Assembly: GCA_002358855.1 (NCBI GenBank)
Contig: DEPQ01000055.1
Span: 1-17,763 of the forward strand
Length of the DNA stretch: 17,763 bases
Reading direction: 5' to 3'
DNA from: Bacteroidales bacterium UBA3388
Lineage (GTDB): Bacteria > Bacteroidota > Bacteroidia > Bacteroidales > P3
Shown here: positions 1-8,328 of the stretch, piece after piece
Position numbering within the stretch: position 1 is the first letter of the stretch
How the letters are laid out: the number at the start of each line of letters is the position of its first letter
Made by a program: the position numbers and the translations under genes
Notes under the pieces: generated by a model
Told to the model about the DNA's origin: nothing
Database searches by the model: none
Seen by the model: the letters and a program-made list of their open reading frames with translations, nothing else

Positions 1-347
1 TTGATTGTGGTGTATAGAAAAAGAAGTGTGGTGAGCGAAATCAATATTGAAAGAAAGGTTTTCTTTTTGAAACGAAAGATTAGTTTGAGTACATCGCTCA
101 CAAGTAAGGATAATAAAAAGATTAGCAAGAATGACAATAAGTAGGCAAAGAATACGACTAATATGTGCATAAAAGTATTTACTGTAAAGGGCATTGGTGC
201 TGAAAGCATCGAGTAAAGTGAAAGGAATATTGCTAATGTATAAAATAGATATATGTATAAGGGTTTTATTTTTAAGAGTTGTTTTGTTCTTACTATTAAA
301 TAAATTGTGCCTATCAAGACTACGGAAAGGAATATTGGGACTACCAT
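1..347 (-). CDS. N-terminal part of a polytopic membrane protein, possibly a YkuE-like metallophosphoesterase (runs off the left edge)
   Basis: An open minus-strand frame of 115 codons runs from an ATG at 347 to the window edge without a stop. An in-frame TAA lies 9 nt upstream of the ATG, so the start cannot lie further out. The visible protein is almost entirely hydrophobic, with about four membrane segments (roughly residues 2-19, 28-48, 57-86 and 98-115). The segment ending LLVSDVLKLIF, followed by a basic patch (RFKKK), resembles the membrane N-terminus of Bacteroidota metallophosphoesterases of the YkuE type. The catalytic domain would lie beyond the edge, so this family call is inference. 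It starts 80 nt after the mutA stop, beyond a terminator. No TAnnTTTG box is visible in front of it, so how it is transcribed is unclear. Confidence 0.72.
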   Translation of the reverse strand, partial: MVVPIFLSVVLIGTIYLIVRTKQLLKIKPLYIYLFYTLAIFLSLYSMLSAPMPFTVNTFMHILVVFFAYLLSFLLIFLLSLLVSDVLKLIFRFKKKTFLSILISLTTLLFLYTTI

Positions 348-363
348 TCTATATTACTGCATT

Positions 364-397
364 AAAAAAAGGCGATTCTCCGTTAAAGAGAACCGCC
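364..397 (-). terminator. Rho-independent terminator of mutA
   Basis: Read on the minus strand, GGCGGTTCTC (397-388) pairs with GAGAATCGCC (380-371) around a 7-nt loop and is followed by seven T (370-364). One pair is a G-U wobble in the minus-strand transcript but an A-C mismatch on the plus strand, so the hairpin is best suited to stop minus-strand transcription leaving mutA. Confidence 0.85.
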
Positions 398-426
398 GAT
401 ATGAAAAAAATCAAAAATTTAACTTT

Positions 427-2274
427 CTACAATAATTGTTTGTTGTAATTTGTTAAGCTTTCTAAGGCATTTGTTTTTACGTTAACATAATCTGTTACGC
501 CTTGTGCGTTGAAGCTTTCCATTTGTTCAACAGGGTTTCCTGCAACAACGATATGTTTGAACGCTCCTTTTAATGTAGGAAGTGCTCCTGCTACTAATTC
601 TGCGTATTCGTCATCTGATGAACAAAGAACAACTATATCTGCTTTTGATTCTACGGCTGCTTTTGCTCCTTCTTCTGCTGTAGCAAATCCTACGTTGTCT
701 ATGATTTCGTATGCTGCTAATCCGAAGAAGTTTGTTGTGAATTGTGCTCTTGCTTTACGCATTGCAAGGTTTCCGTAAGTCAATAAGAATACTTTTGGTT
801 GTTTTCCTGATTCTTCTGTTTGCATTCTTAATTGTTCAAAAGGCTCTGCTAAACGTGTACGAGGTAATACTTTTATTTCATCGCCTTTTTCTCCACAGCA
901 ACAGCAAGGTTTGTTGATTTCTGGTTTCTTTTCTGTTAAGTTAGGATATTGATTTGTTCCTAAGATAGTAGTTTTACGCATTGCAACGTCTTTTGCTCTT
1001 TTTGCTGCTATCTCTGCTATTGCATCTTGTATGATTCCTGCTTTTATTGCTTCAACAAATCCACCTTTTTCTTCTAATCCTTTGAAGATTTCCCAAGCTT
1101 TTTCTGCTATTGCGTTTGTTAAGCTTTCGATATAGTATGAGCCTGCTGATGGGTCAACTACTTTATCTAAGTAAGATTCTTCTTTTAATAGGATTTGTTG
1201 GTTTGTTGCTATACGAGTTGAGAATTCGTCTGCTTTTTTGTAAGCTACGTCAAATGGATATACAGAAATTGAGTCTGCTCCTGCGATTGCTGCTGACATT
1301 GTTTCTGTTGTTGTTCTCAACATATTTACGTATGGATCGTATATTGTTTTGTTGTAGAATGAACTTTCTGTGTGAATGTGTAATTGATATGCTGTTTCGC
1401 ATTTTGGAGCGTATTGTTCCATGATTTTTGTCCATAAAAGACGTGCAGCTCTTAGTTTTGCAATTTCCATAAAGTAATTGCTACCTGTTGCAAATGCAAA
1501 AACAGTTCTGTATCCTACTGAATGAGCAGGTATTCCTTTTTGAGTTAGGTTGTAAAGGTAATCGTTTGCAGCAGAAAGTGTGTAAGCTAATTCTTGAACT
1601 ATTGAAGCTCCTGCGTTATTGAAAACACTTGCATTGATTGTTAATACATCAAATGCAGGTATGTTTTCTTTTACTAAATTGATTATCTCAACTAATGTAA
1701 TGTAACTCTTATCTAAATCTTCGTAGAATTTACCGTGAGATAATGCGTATGCGTATGCATCAAAGTTAATTGAACCTTTGATTTTTTCTTTATCTAAGTT
1801 TTGACTTTTAACTTCTTCTATGAAAAGACGAAGTGTTTCAAGGTAGTTATCACTCTTTATGAAGTTGATTTTAACTTCTTCTAAGTTGATTCCTTTCAAC
1901 ATTTCTTTCATATCAGCAGAAGTTTTCAAATTCTTTGCAACTAATCCCAAAGAATTAACTCCTCTTTCTATTCCTGCTAATGCAATTGCGTTTGCTGTTT
2001 TTGCATCACATTCAATCACATCTTGACGAATATCCCAAGCATTTGTTGTTTTTTTGTAGCCTCTCACAAATGGAGCTTGTGCAGGGTTTCCATTAAGATA
2101 TTCAAGTGTTTGAAGATCTTCTGCTCTGTAATAAGGCTTAACATCAAATCCTTCTAAGGTTTTCCAAATCAATTTTTTGTTATAATCAGCTCCTTTAAGG
2201 TCAGCTGTTATCACTTCTTCCCATTGTTGTGTTGTAACTTCGGGAAATTCAGCAAATAACTTGTTATTTTCCAT
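427..2274 (-). CDS. mutA: Methylmalonyl-CoA mutase small (beta) subunit
   Basis: The 615-residue product is the non-catalytic subunit of the adenosylcobalamin-dependent mutase that interconverts succinyl-CoA and methylmalonyl-CoA, the route to propionate in many Bacteroidota. It carries family motifs such as RTTTETMSAAIAG and VVDPSAGSYYIESLT. In the C-terminal cobalamin-fold domain the DxHxxG motif is replaced by YGNLAMRKAR (about residues 500-509), as expected for the small subunit. The ATG at 2274 is chosen over an in-frame start at 2313 because a consensus promoter -7 box (2311-2318) covers the upstream one. The large-subunit gene mutB, usually adjacent, is absent: an unrelated TPR gene lies upstream and a terminator follows downstream. 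An unusual run of four cysteines occupies residues 457-460. Confidence 0.93.
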   Translation of the reverse strand: MENNKLFAEFPEVTTQQWEEVITADLKGADYNKKLIWKTLEGFDVKPYYRAEDLQTLEYLNGNPAQAPFVRGYKKTTNAWDIRQDVIECDAKTANAIALAGIERGVNSLGLVAKNLKTSADMKEMLKGINLEEVKINFIKSDNYLETLRLFIEEVKSQNLDKEKIKGSINFDAYAYALSHGKFYEDLDKSYITLVEIINLVKENIPAFDVLTINASVFNNAGASIVQELAYTLSAANDYLYNLTQKGIPAHSVGYRTVFAFATGSNYFMEIAKLRAARLLWTKIMEQYAPKCETAYQLHIHTESSFYNKTIYDPYVNMLRTTTETMSAAIAGADSISVYPFDVAYKKADEFSTRIATNQQILLKEESYLDKVVDPSAGSYYIESLTNAIAEKAWEIFKGLEEKGGFVEAIKAGIIQDAIAEIAAKRAKDVAMRKTTILGTNQYPNLTEKKPEINKPCCCCGEKGDEIKVLPRTRLAEPFEQLRMQTEESGKQPKVFLLTYGNLAMRKARAQFTTNFFGLAAYEIIDNVGFATAEEGAKAAVESKADIVVLCSSDDEYAELVAGALPTLKGAFKHIVVAGNPVEQMESFNAQGVTDYVNVKTNALESLTNYNKQLL

Positions 2275-2310
2275 TATATATTTATTTTTATTTTCTACTA
2301 AATCAGCCCG

Positions 2311-2342
2311 CAAAATTATGAAGATTTTAATACATATCCAAA
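2311..2342 (-). promoter_or_regulatory. Bacteroides-type promoter for mutA
   Basis: On the minus strand, TTTG (2342-2339) is followed after 20 nt by TAATTTTG (2318-2311), an exact fit to TTTG-N19-21-TAnnTTTG. It lies between the terminator of the TPR gene and mutA and predicts a leader of about 30 nt. That leaves no room for a cobalamin riboswitch. Confidence 0.8.
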
Positions 2343-2349
2343 TAAAACA

Positions 2350-2388
2350 AAGAAAAAGACGGAGTTTTGTGTTTTTTACTCCGTCTTT
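2350..2388 (-). terminator. Terminator of the tsaB-trmB-TPR unit
   Basis: On the minus strand, AAAGACGGAG (2388-2379) pairs perfectly with CTCCGTCTTT (2364-2355) around a 14-nt AT-rich loop. A T-rich tail (TTCTT) follows. It lies about 25 nt after the TPR gene stop and separates that unit from mutA. Confidence 0.82.
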
Positions 2389-2414
2389 CGCAAAATTTTG
2401 TTTTTATTTTGTTT

Positions 2415-3425
2415 TTATTTTGCTTGTCCTTGCAACTCTTTTACTTTCGCTGCGTCTGCTGCTTGTGATTTTTTATCGCCCAATTTGCCGTATGTGTTCG
2501 CTCTATATTTATACGCATTTACGTAATCAGGTTTTAATTCTATTGCTTTTGAGAAATCAGCCAATGCTTCTTGGAATTTTTCTGCTTTAAATAAAGCTAC
2601 TCCTCTGTTGTAATAGTATTTTTCGTTGTTTGCATTGATTTCTAAAAGTTTTGTGTAGTCTTGTGCTTCTTGTGCAAAGTTTTTAAGGGCTTTGTTGCAC
2701 ACTGCTCTTGAATTAAACAACTGTTCTGTATTCATTCCTTTTTCTTCTGCTTTTGTAAAATCGCTTACTGCTGCTTGAAGACTTTCTGGTGTTTTCATAG
2801 AATAGTTTGCAAATCCTCTATCATAGTAAAGAGCTGCTTTTTCTTCTATTGCAAGAGCTGAAGTTAAGTCTGTGATAACTGCTTGCCAATTTTTTTGCAT
2901 TGCGTATGCAGATGCTCTGTTTTGTAGTGCTCCTACGTTTGTTGGTTCTATTGCTAAAACTGCTGTAAGCTCGTTTATGTAATTTGCATAGTCTTTTTTT
3001 ATCATTCTTGCTTCAGCTTTGTTTAACATAACTGCAACATCGTTAGGGTTTGTTTGTAAATATGTATCGTAATCTCTGATTGCAAAATCCGCTTCTTTCA
3101 TTTCTAAGTATGAATTTGCTCTATAAAGATAGGCAGCTGGAGTTGCAGTATTTTTTTCAATGAATTTATCAAATGCAGATACTGCTGATTGGTAGTTTTT
3201 AAGGTTAAAATTTGCCAATCCTTCATAATAGTAAACAAATTCCCAGTTTGGAACTTCTGCTTTGCAACTTTCTGCTTGTGATAGCATAGAATTCCAATCT
3301 TTTGCTGTGTTTAAATTTTCGTATGTTTCAATCCACTTGTTTGTGGCTGCAGCATCATCTGCTTGTTGTGCGAAAGCAAAAACAGAACAGATAAGCATAA
3401 AGAATGTTGTGATTGTTCTTTTCAT
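2415..3425 (-). CDS. Secreted or periplasmic tetratricopeptide repeat (TPR) protein
   Basis: The 336-residue protein starts with a Sec signal peptide (MKRTITTFFMLICSVFAFAQ, cleavage probably after AFA). The rest is about eight consecutive TPR units, for example YYYEGLANFNLKNYQSAVSAF, YLYRANSYLEMKEADFAIRDY and YYYNRGVALFKAEKFQEALADF. There is no lipobox, so it is probably soluble in the periplasm or exported. TPR arrays mediate protein-protein contact, and the partner cannot be read from sequence. The gene starts 55 nt after trmB. No clean promoter is seen in that gap, so it may be read through from trmB. It ends at a strong hairpin terminator. Confidence 0.88.
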   Translation of the reverse strand: MKRTITTFFMLICSVFAFAQQADDAAATNKWIETYENLNTAKDWNSMLSQAESCKAEVPNWEFVYYYEGLANFNLKNYQSAVSAFDKFIEKNTATPAAYLYRANSYLEMKEADFAIRDYDTYLQTNPNDVAVMLNKAEARMIKKDYANYINELTAVLAIEPTNVGALQNRASAYAMQKNWQAVITDLTSALAIEEKAALYYDRGFANYSMKTPESLQAAVSDFTKAEEKGMNTEQLFNSRAVCNKALKNFAQEAQDYTKLLEINANNEKYYYNRGVALFKAEKFQEALADFSKAIELKPDYVNAYKYRANTYGKLGDKKSQAADAAKVKELQGQAK

Positions 3426-3480
3426 TTTTCTTATTTTATTTATTTGTTATTATTTCAAAAACGTTTATACTTTCTTATTA

Positions 3481-4146
3481 TTATGTTAATTTAAATTTCA
3501 AGTAAGTGATTGGTTTGCCTATTTTCAAATACATTGCCTCGTAAAAGGTTTGTATTTCTATAACATCTTCCTTAAAATCAGAGTTATATAAATCATTTGT
3601 ATTATATAAAATTTCTCTTTTAGTAGGAATTAAGACCTCGTCTTTGGTAAATTCGTATAATTCTTGCGAATCGGTTTTCAAATGAACGATTCCTTCTGAT
3701 TTTAGTATATTTTTATATAAGGAAAGGAATCTTTCGCAAGTCAAGCGTTTGTTTGGCTTTTTTAATTGAGGGTCTGGAAATGTTATCCAAATCTCTGACA
3801 CTTCATTTTCCGCAAAATAACTTTCTATCATTTGAATATGTGTTCTTACAAAAGCGACATTTGTCATTTTGTCTTCGTTTGAAGTTTTGCAACCTCTCCA
3901 AAGTCTTGCTCCTTTAATGTCTATGCCAATGAAGTTTTTGTTTGGATATTTTTTTGCTAAGCCTACGGTGTATTCTCCTTTACCACAACCCAATTCTAAA
4001 ACGATTGGATTGTCGTTTTTAAAAAATTCTTTATTCCATTTGCCTTTTAAAGCAAATCCTTCTTTTGTTACTTGTTCGTATGTTAATTGAAAAAGATTTG
4101 CAAACGTTTCATTTTCGGCAAATCTCGCTAATTTATTTTTTCCCAC
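3481..4146 (-). CDS. trmB: tRNA (guanine-N7-)-methyltransferase, m7G46
   Basis: The 221-residue class I methyltransferase places m7G at position 46 of the tRNA variable loop, using S-adenosylmethionine. The SAM-binding motif VLELGCGKGEYTVGLA is followed by GIDIKGARLWRG. The TrmB signature WITFPDPQLKKPNKRL and the substrate segment HLKTDSQELYEFT are both present. The start is GTG at 4146, giving MGKNKLARFAENETF, the usual N-terminus of Bacteroidota TrmB. The G of the tsaB stop TAG is also the first base of this GTG (TAGTG), which points to translational coupling with tsaB. Confidence 0.95.
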   Translation of the reverse strand: MGKNKLARFAENETFANLFQLTYEQVTKEGFALKGKWNKEFFKNDNPIVLELGCGKGEYTVGLAKKYPNKNFIGIDIKGARLWRGCKTSNEDKMTNVAFVRTHIQMIESYFAENEVSEIWITFPDPQLKKPNKRLTCERFLSLYKNILKSEGIVHLKTDSQELYEFTKDEVLIPTKREILYNTNDLYNSDFKEDVIEIQTFYEAMYLKIGKPITYLKFKLT

Positions 4147-4835
4147 TAATGTAATCCTTTTACTTTTGATGGTGCTGCTTCAAAATTCTTTAAATAAAAA
4201 GGTTCAAAGTAAGCAACATCTACAAATTCTTTTTTATTATATTTTTCAAATGCTAAGCCTTGCATATTTTTTGCACTCAATTCTACGGATAAATCAAAGA
4301 AATAATTTTTTAATTCAAAGACTTTTTTTGCTTTTTCTAAGCAATTTCCAACAAAGATAACGTTTTCTTTATCCGAAAGATATTCTTCATAAATTCCTTC
4401 TTCTAAAATATCTGCTGAACAAGGCTTTATCTCTTTTTTATTATGGAAAATACTTGCGTAGACCTCCATTCTTCGTGCGTCAATCATTGCAACACAACAA
4501 GCATTGTGATTTTTATCAAACACAGGGGCTGCAAAAATTTCGCAAGTCTTTAATGCAATAACCGGAATATCCAAAGCGTATGCTAAACCCTTTGCTGTGC
4601 TGACACCAATTCTTAATCCCGTATAAGAACCCGGTCCAATAGAAACTGCTATTGCTGATAAATCAGAATAAGAATACTGAGTTTGAGTAAATAAACCATC
4701 AATCAATAGTGATAATTTAGCAGAATGAGAATTTGGTTCATTACTTTCTGCATACGAAACAATACCTTGCTCGTTTGCCAAAGCACAAGAACATCTTTCT
4801 GTTGCAGTTTCAATCAATAATATCAGCGTTTCCAT
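4146..4835 (-). CDS. tsaB: tRNA threonylcarbamoyladenosine (t6A37) biosynthesis protein TsaB
   Basis: The 229-residue ASKHA-fold protein acts with TsaD and TsaE in transferring the threonylcarbamoyl group to A37 of ANN-decoding tRNAs. Visible signatures are the N-terminal ILLIETATERCSCAL, the motif NEPNSHSAKLS, and VSIGPGSYTGLRIGVSTAKGLAYA (about residues 65-88), typical of TsaB/YeaZ. The length is normal. Its promoter overlaps the end of the preceding rlmI-like gene. It shares one base with trmB downstream, so two tRNA-modification genes sit in one transcript. Confidence 0.95.
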   Translation of the reverse strand: METLILLIETATERCSCALANEQGIVSYAESNEPNSHSAKLSLLIDGLFTQTQYSYSDLSAIAVSIGPGSYTGLRIGVSTAKGLAYALDIPVIALKTCEIFAAPVFDKNHNACCVAMIDARRMEVYASIFHNKKEIKPCSADILEEGIYEEYLSDKENVIFVGNCLEKAKKVFELKNYFFDLSVELSAKNMQGLAFEKYNKKEFVDVAYFEPFYLKNFEAAPSKVKGLH

Positions 4836-4861
4836 TCTTATATTCTCTAAAAAATCGGTGG

Positions 4862-4892
4862 CAAAATTAAAAAAAATTTAATGATTATTCAA
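4862..4892 (-). promoter_or_regulatory. Bacteroides-type promoter for tsaB-trmB-TPR
   Basis: On the minus strand, TTG (4892-4890, preceded by G rather than T) is followed after 20 nt by TAATTTTG (4869-4862), an exact TAnnTTTG box. The -33 element lies in the last codons of the rlmI-like gene, whose stop is at 4887-4885. The predicted leader for tsaB is about 20 nt. Confidence 0.72.
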
Positions 4893-6075
4893 CTTGTAGC
4901 AAAAATCCTTTCAAATACTCTCCTTCTGGGTGGAATATAGATTGCGGATGGTCCATTGCGTGAGGCAGACGTTGCACTATTCTTATTTTTCTATTTGCAA
5001 GAGCTGCACAAGAGAAAAGCATAGTTCCAAAATCCTCTCTACTAACGGCTTGCGAGCAAGAAAAAGTAAATAAGAATCCTCCTTTTGCAATCTTTTCCAT
5101 TGCCTTTTGATTGATTTGTCTATAACCTTTCAATGCTTGATTAAGATTTCTATTGTGTTTTGCAAAAGCAGGTGGATCTAAAACAATCAAATCAAACTCT
5201 CCCTTAGGCACTTGATCTAAATACTCCAAGACATCTACTGCTAAGGCTTGGTGATTGTGATTTTGAAAATTAACTCTAACATTTTCTTCACACAATTCTA
5301 CTGCTCTTTTAGAAATATCAAGACTTAATACTTTTTTTGCTCCACCTTGAATCGCCGCAAGAGAAAATCCTCCTGTGTAAGAAAAAGCGTTTAAAACGTT
5401 TTTATCTTTGGAAAGGCTCCCTACTAATTCTCTATTAACTCTTTGGTCAATGAAAAATCCTGTTTTTTGTCCTTGATTAAAGTCTATACGAAACGAAAGA
5501 TTGTTTTCTTTTGCAAACCATTCGCCTTCAATGTTTCCAAATAAGAATCTATCGGTTTCTCCTTCATTTTGTTTTGGCAAAGTGGAAGAAGATTTTGAGA
5601 AAACAGCCTTACAATCCTCTCCCAAAACATCTTGCAAAGCCTTAACAATATATTCTTGAAGCGAAAGCATACCTACGCTATGAAATTGCAAGACTACAAG
5701 TCCGTTGTAATAGTCTGCAATAAGCGAAGGCATAAAATCACCTTCGGCATTGATTAAACGAAAAATATTTGTTGCAGGATTAGAGAAGAATCCTAAACTT
5801 TTACGATAATCAACTGCTTGTTTAACTCTGTTTAAAACGAAATTATAATTGATTTGCTCTTTTTCAAAAGATAGAACCTTTACTGCGATTGACGCATTTT
5901 GCCAAAAACCAACACATAAGAAGTCTTTATTACTATTATATACCTCTACAAACTCGCCTTCTTTTATTTCGCTTTTGGCTTTTTGTAAAGCACCTGAGAA
6001 AATCCAAGGGTGCTTACGCAAAACAGACTTATCCTTTTGAGGACAAAGGATAAGTCTTTTATATTCTTGTTGCAT
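4885..6075 (-). CDS. rlmI: Class I SAM-dependent 23S rRNA (cytosine-C5) methyltransferase, RlmI-like, with PUA domain
   Basis: The 396-residue protein has an N-terminal PUA-like RNA-binding domain (about residues 5-75, with KHPWIFSGAL) and a C-terminal Rossmann methyltransferase. The SAM motif is VLNAFSYTGGFSLAA (about 227-241), the acidic strand is VLSLDIS, motif IV is VLDPPAFAK (298-306), and a Cys lies in FSCSQAVSRED (338-348). This matches the RlmI/YccW family, whose E. coli member makes m5C1962 in 23S rRNA. The exact target base here is inferred. The start ATG lies 6 nt after the aminotransferase stop, so the two are co-transcribed. The next gene, tsaB, has its own promoter. Confidence 0.88.
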   Translation of the reverse strand: MQQEYKRLILCPQKDKSVLRKHPWIFSGALQKAKSEIKEGEFVEVYNSNKDFLCVGFWQNASIAVKVLSFEKEQINYNFVLNRVKQAVDYRKSLGFFSNPATNIFRLINAEGDFMPSLIADYYNGLVVLQFHSVGMLSLQEYIVKALQDVLGEDCKAVFSKSSSTLPKQNEGETDRFLFGNIEGEWFAKENNLSFRIDFNQGQKTGFFIDQRVNRELVGSLSKDKNVLNAFSYTGGFSLAAIQGGAKKVLSLDISKRAVELCEENVRVNFQNHNHQALAVDVLEYLDQVPKGEFDLIVLDPPAFAKHNRNLNQALKGYRQINQKAMEKIAKGGFLFTFSCSQAVSREDFGTMLFSCAALANRKIRIVQRLPHAMDHPQSIFHPEGEYLKGFLLQVE

Positions 6076-6081
6076 TTATGC

Positions 6082-7401
6082 TTATTTAATTGGGTGGTCT
6101 TCGTGGAACTTCTTAACTCTTTGAGCAAATACAGGAATCATTTCATTAGGTACCAAAGAAACGCACGCTCTTACTCCTTCTATTCTTGTACTTCTACAAA
6201 TGCTCAAAGAAATTGCACTTACTCCATAGTAAGCCATTTCACTTAATAATTCTTCTCCTGTAAATCCTGGATAAGAGAATGTGAAATAGAATCCATCTGC
6301 TACATCAACATCTAAATCCTTATCATAAACAATCTTAAATCCGTTTTCCACCAAAGCTTTCTTCATTTGCTCTGCTTTTCTTCCATATTCCTTCAATGGT
6401 TCTGTGAAGTTATATGAGCCATCGTTACAAGCCTTGAAAATTGCTGTTAAAGCATATTGTGGAGAGAAAGCAGTTCCTGATGTTAATGCGTAAAGAGAAC
6501 CGAAAATGATTGCACGACCGAAACAATCTTGTGTAAAGTATTTCTTCATATAGTCGGTTTTCATTTCAAACAAGTCTTTGCTGATAATCATTACCGCAAT
6601 ACGTTGTCCAGCATAAGAAAACGCTTTACTACCTGAAATCATTAAAACGAATTTCTTTGCCCATTTTGCAACAGTTGGCTGATATGGAGCAACACCTGGC
6701 TTAGAATAATCTTTACGGAAGTCCATTCCGAAATAAGCTAAGTCTTCTAAAACAGTAACATCGTATTTATTTGCTACTTTTGCTATGATTTGAAGTTCTT
6801 GTTCGTTGAATGAGAACCAAGCAGGATTGTTTGGTGAAGAGTAAATCATCGCTGCAACTTCTCCTGTTGCAAGATATTCTTCTAATTTAGCTTCTAATTT
6901 TTCTCCTCTGTAATCATAAACATCAAAGTGTAAAGTTTCTATTCCTAAGATATTGCATTGTTGTTTTTGAACAGGGAATCCTGGATCGATAAATAAGATT
7001 TTATTCTTTTTTTCGTCCATTCTTGCAATTGTCATAAAGGCTGCAAAACTTGCTTGCATACTTCCTACTGTTGGAACACAAGCATCGTCTTCAACTTCTA
7101 CATCAAGGAAATTTTTAACGAAAAGAGCAGTTTCGTGTTTCAATTCTTTTGTTCCATAGATATCTGGATAAATTGCAGCACAACCTTTTTTCAAGGCTTC
7201 AATCTCTGCATCAACTCCTATTTGCACTGCTGGGATTCCAGGAATACCCATTTCCATTCTCACAAACTTTTCTCCGGTTGCAGCTTCTACTTCATCTATG
7301 ATTTTTTTCACTTCTCTAATAGAAGCAGCACCTACACTCTTGATTTTATTTTTTGCAATGATTTCATCAACCAATGCTCTGTTAAATGGTATATTTTGCA
7401 T
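6082..7401 (-). CDS. Class I/II pyridoxal-phosphate-dependent aminotransferase
   Basis: The 439-residue fold type I enzyme has the expected landmarks in order. They are a cofactor-phosphate region (PTVGSMQASFAAF, 110-122), SSPNNP with the conserved Asn (about N192), LEDLAYFG (218-225), the Schiff-base lysine in SGSKAF (K259), and a C-terminal carboxylate-binding Arg in GVRACVS (about R411). The substrate cannot be assigned. It is slightly longer than a typical AspC, with an N-terminal helix. It lies 21 nt after the DUF4835 gene and 6 nt before the rlmI-like gene, with no promoter in either gap, so it is an internal operon gene. In many Bacteroidota recN follows the DUF4835 gene at this place. 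Confidence 0.9.
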   Translation of the reverse strand: MQNIPFNRALVDEIIAKNKIKSVGAASIREVKKIIDEVEAATGEKFVRMEMGIPGIPAVQIGVDAEIEALKKGCAAIYPDIYGTKELKHETALFVKNFLDVEVEDDACVPTVGSMQASFAAFMTIARMDEKKNKILFIDPGFPVQKQQCNILGIETLHFDVYDYRGEKLEAKLEEYLATGEVAAMIYSSPNNPAWFSFNEQELQIIAKVANKYDVTVLEDLAYFGMDFRKDYSKPGVAPYQPTVAKWAKKFVLMISGSKAFSYAGQRIAVMIISKDLFEMKTDYMKKYFTQDCFGRAIIFGSLYALTSGTAFSPQYALTAIFKACNDGSYNFTEPLKEYGRKAEQMKKALVENGFKIVYDKDLDVDVADGFYFTFSYPGFTGEELLSEMAYYGVSAISLSICRSTRIEGVRACVSLVPNEMIPVFAQRVKKFHEDHPIK

Positions 7402-7422
7402 ATTATTTTATTTTTTAATTAT

Positions 7423-8328
7423 TTATTGTCCTTGTTGTAATATTTGTTCGTATTTATTTGTATTAGCAGGATCAATTACTTTCATTAAATCCACCACTCT
7501 TGATTTTTCGTTTTGAGGAGCTCCTTTAAAAATATTGACTATTTCATCTGATTTTGCATCTAAGAATTGTTTCAAAGCAACTAAGTCAGATTTTTCTCTA
7601 TGTGCTCGTTTCACATTTTCCAAAGCCTCCATTATATTGTTTCTTGCTTCGGCTTGACTTTCGCCTTGCATCATATCTAAACCTAAACGATGATATTGAT
7701 ATGAGGCTTCACGCAAATATCTATATGTAGTATTGGTATAATTTTCTACCATCCAATATTTATTTCTATTATCTTCTGCTCTCTTCCAGCCTTTTGAAGC
7801 AGAACGTTGAGAAGCCGTTACAATATTTTGACAAATTGTAAAATAATTATTTCCTCCGTTATGTTCAAAACTATCAGCGTCAAGAGCCAAAAAATAATAC
7901 AAATAAAAGGCTATTGTAGATACTAAATTATTTGTATAATTATTTTGGTCAAACTCCAATGATTGTCCTTGAATAAATTTAAACGTAAAATTTTGTTCTT
8001 GTGTATTTAAAAGCGTAGTTGTGTATGTTGAACCATAAACAGGACGCCTTAATTGAATATTTATATCGCCTTTAAAATCTTCTTGAGTGCTATGTTCGGT
8101 TATTGTAATCGAAATAGAACCTTCTATTTTCTCATACTCCTCATACACAACGTCTGTCCACGTCCTTTCATTAACAAATTCATTCAACAATTCCTGTATT
8201 TGCTGAAAAACTTCTCTATCCGAAGATTGTAATTGTGTTGAATTAACACTCACACTCACTCTAAACTCTTGCGAAAAAGCGGAGATAGAGAAAAGAAAAG
8301 CCAAACAACAAACAAGAAATCTTCTCAT
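7423..8328 (-). CDS. DUF4835 family exported protein (PorD-like, linked to type IX secretion)
   Basis: The 301-residue protein begins with a signal peptide (MRRFLVCCLAFLFSISAFSQ) and continues with the features of DUF4835. These are an early FRVSVSVNSTQLQSSDREVF, a central RPVYGSTYTTTLLN and the YYFLALDADSF segment. The family is Bacteroidota-specific, typically lies next to coaBC, and to my recollection is annotated in recent databases as T9SS protein PorD. That functional label is knowledge of the family rather than something seen here. A T9SS cargo gene elsewhere in the window fits. The start is the ATG at 8328, which shares its A with the coaBC stop (TGATG). The TTG one codon earlier is unlikely. 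Confidence 0.88.
   Translation of the reverse strand: MRRFLVCCLAFLFSISAFSQEFRVSVSVNSTQLQSSDREVFQQIQELLNEFVNERTWTDVVYEEYEKIEGSISITITEHSTQEDFKGDINIQLRRPVYGSTYTTTLLNTQEQNFTFKFIQGQSLEFDQNNYTNNLVSTIAFYLYYFLALDADSFEHNGGNNYFTICQNIVTASQRSASKGWKRAEDNRNKYWMVENYTNTTYRYLREASYQYHRLGLDMMQGESQAEARNNIMEALENVKRAHREKSDLVALKQFLDAKSDEIVNIFKGAPQNEKSRVVDLMKVIDPANTNKYEQILQQGQ

Noticed and set aside
194..448. Plus-strand open frame near the left edge
   Set aside because: It lies antisense to the minus-strand membrane protein start, crosses the mutA terminator hairpin and overlaps the mutA end. Its protein has no recognisable feature.
509..1435. Several open frames overlapping mutA on both strands
   Set aside because: They are shadows of the mutA reading frame, whose protein is a clear full-length family member.
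2275..2313. Longer N-terminus for MutA starting at 2313
   Set aside because: The extension is encoded by the promoter -7 box and leader. The family-typical N-terminus begins at the ATG at 2274.
2275..2340. Cobalamin riboswitch ahead of mutA
   Set aside because: The predicted leader is only about 30 nt and the whole gap to the upstream terminator is too short for a B12 aptamer.
2393..2425. Short AAAACAAAATAAAAA-like direct repeats after the TPR gene
   Set aside because: They are simple AT-rich sequence around the stop codon and terminator with no further structure.
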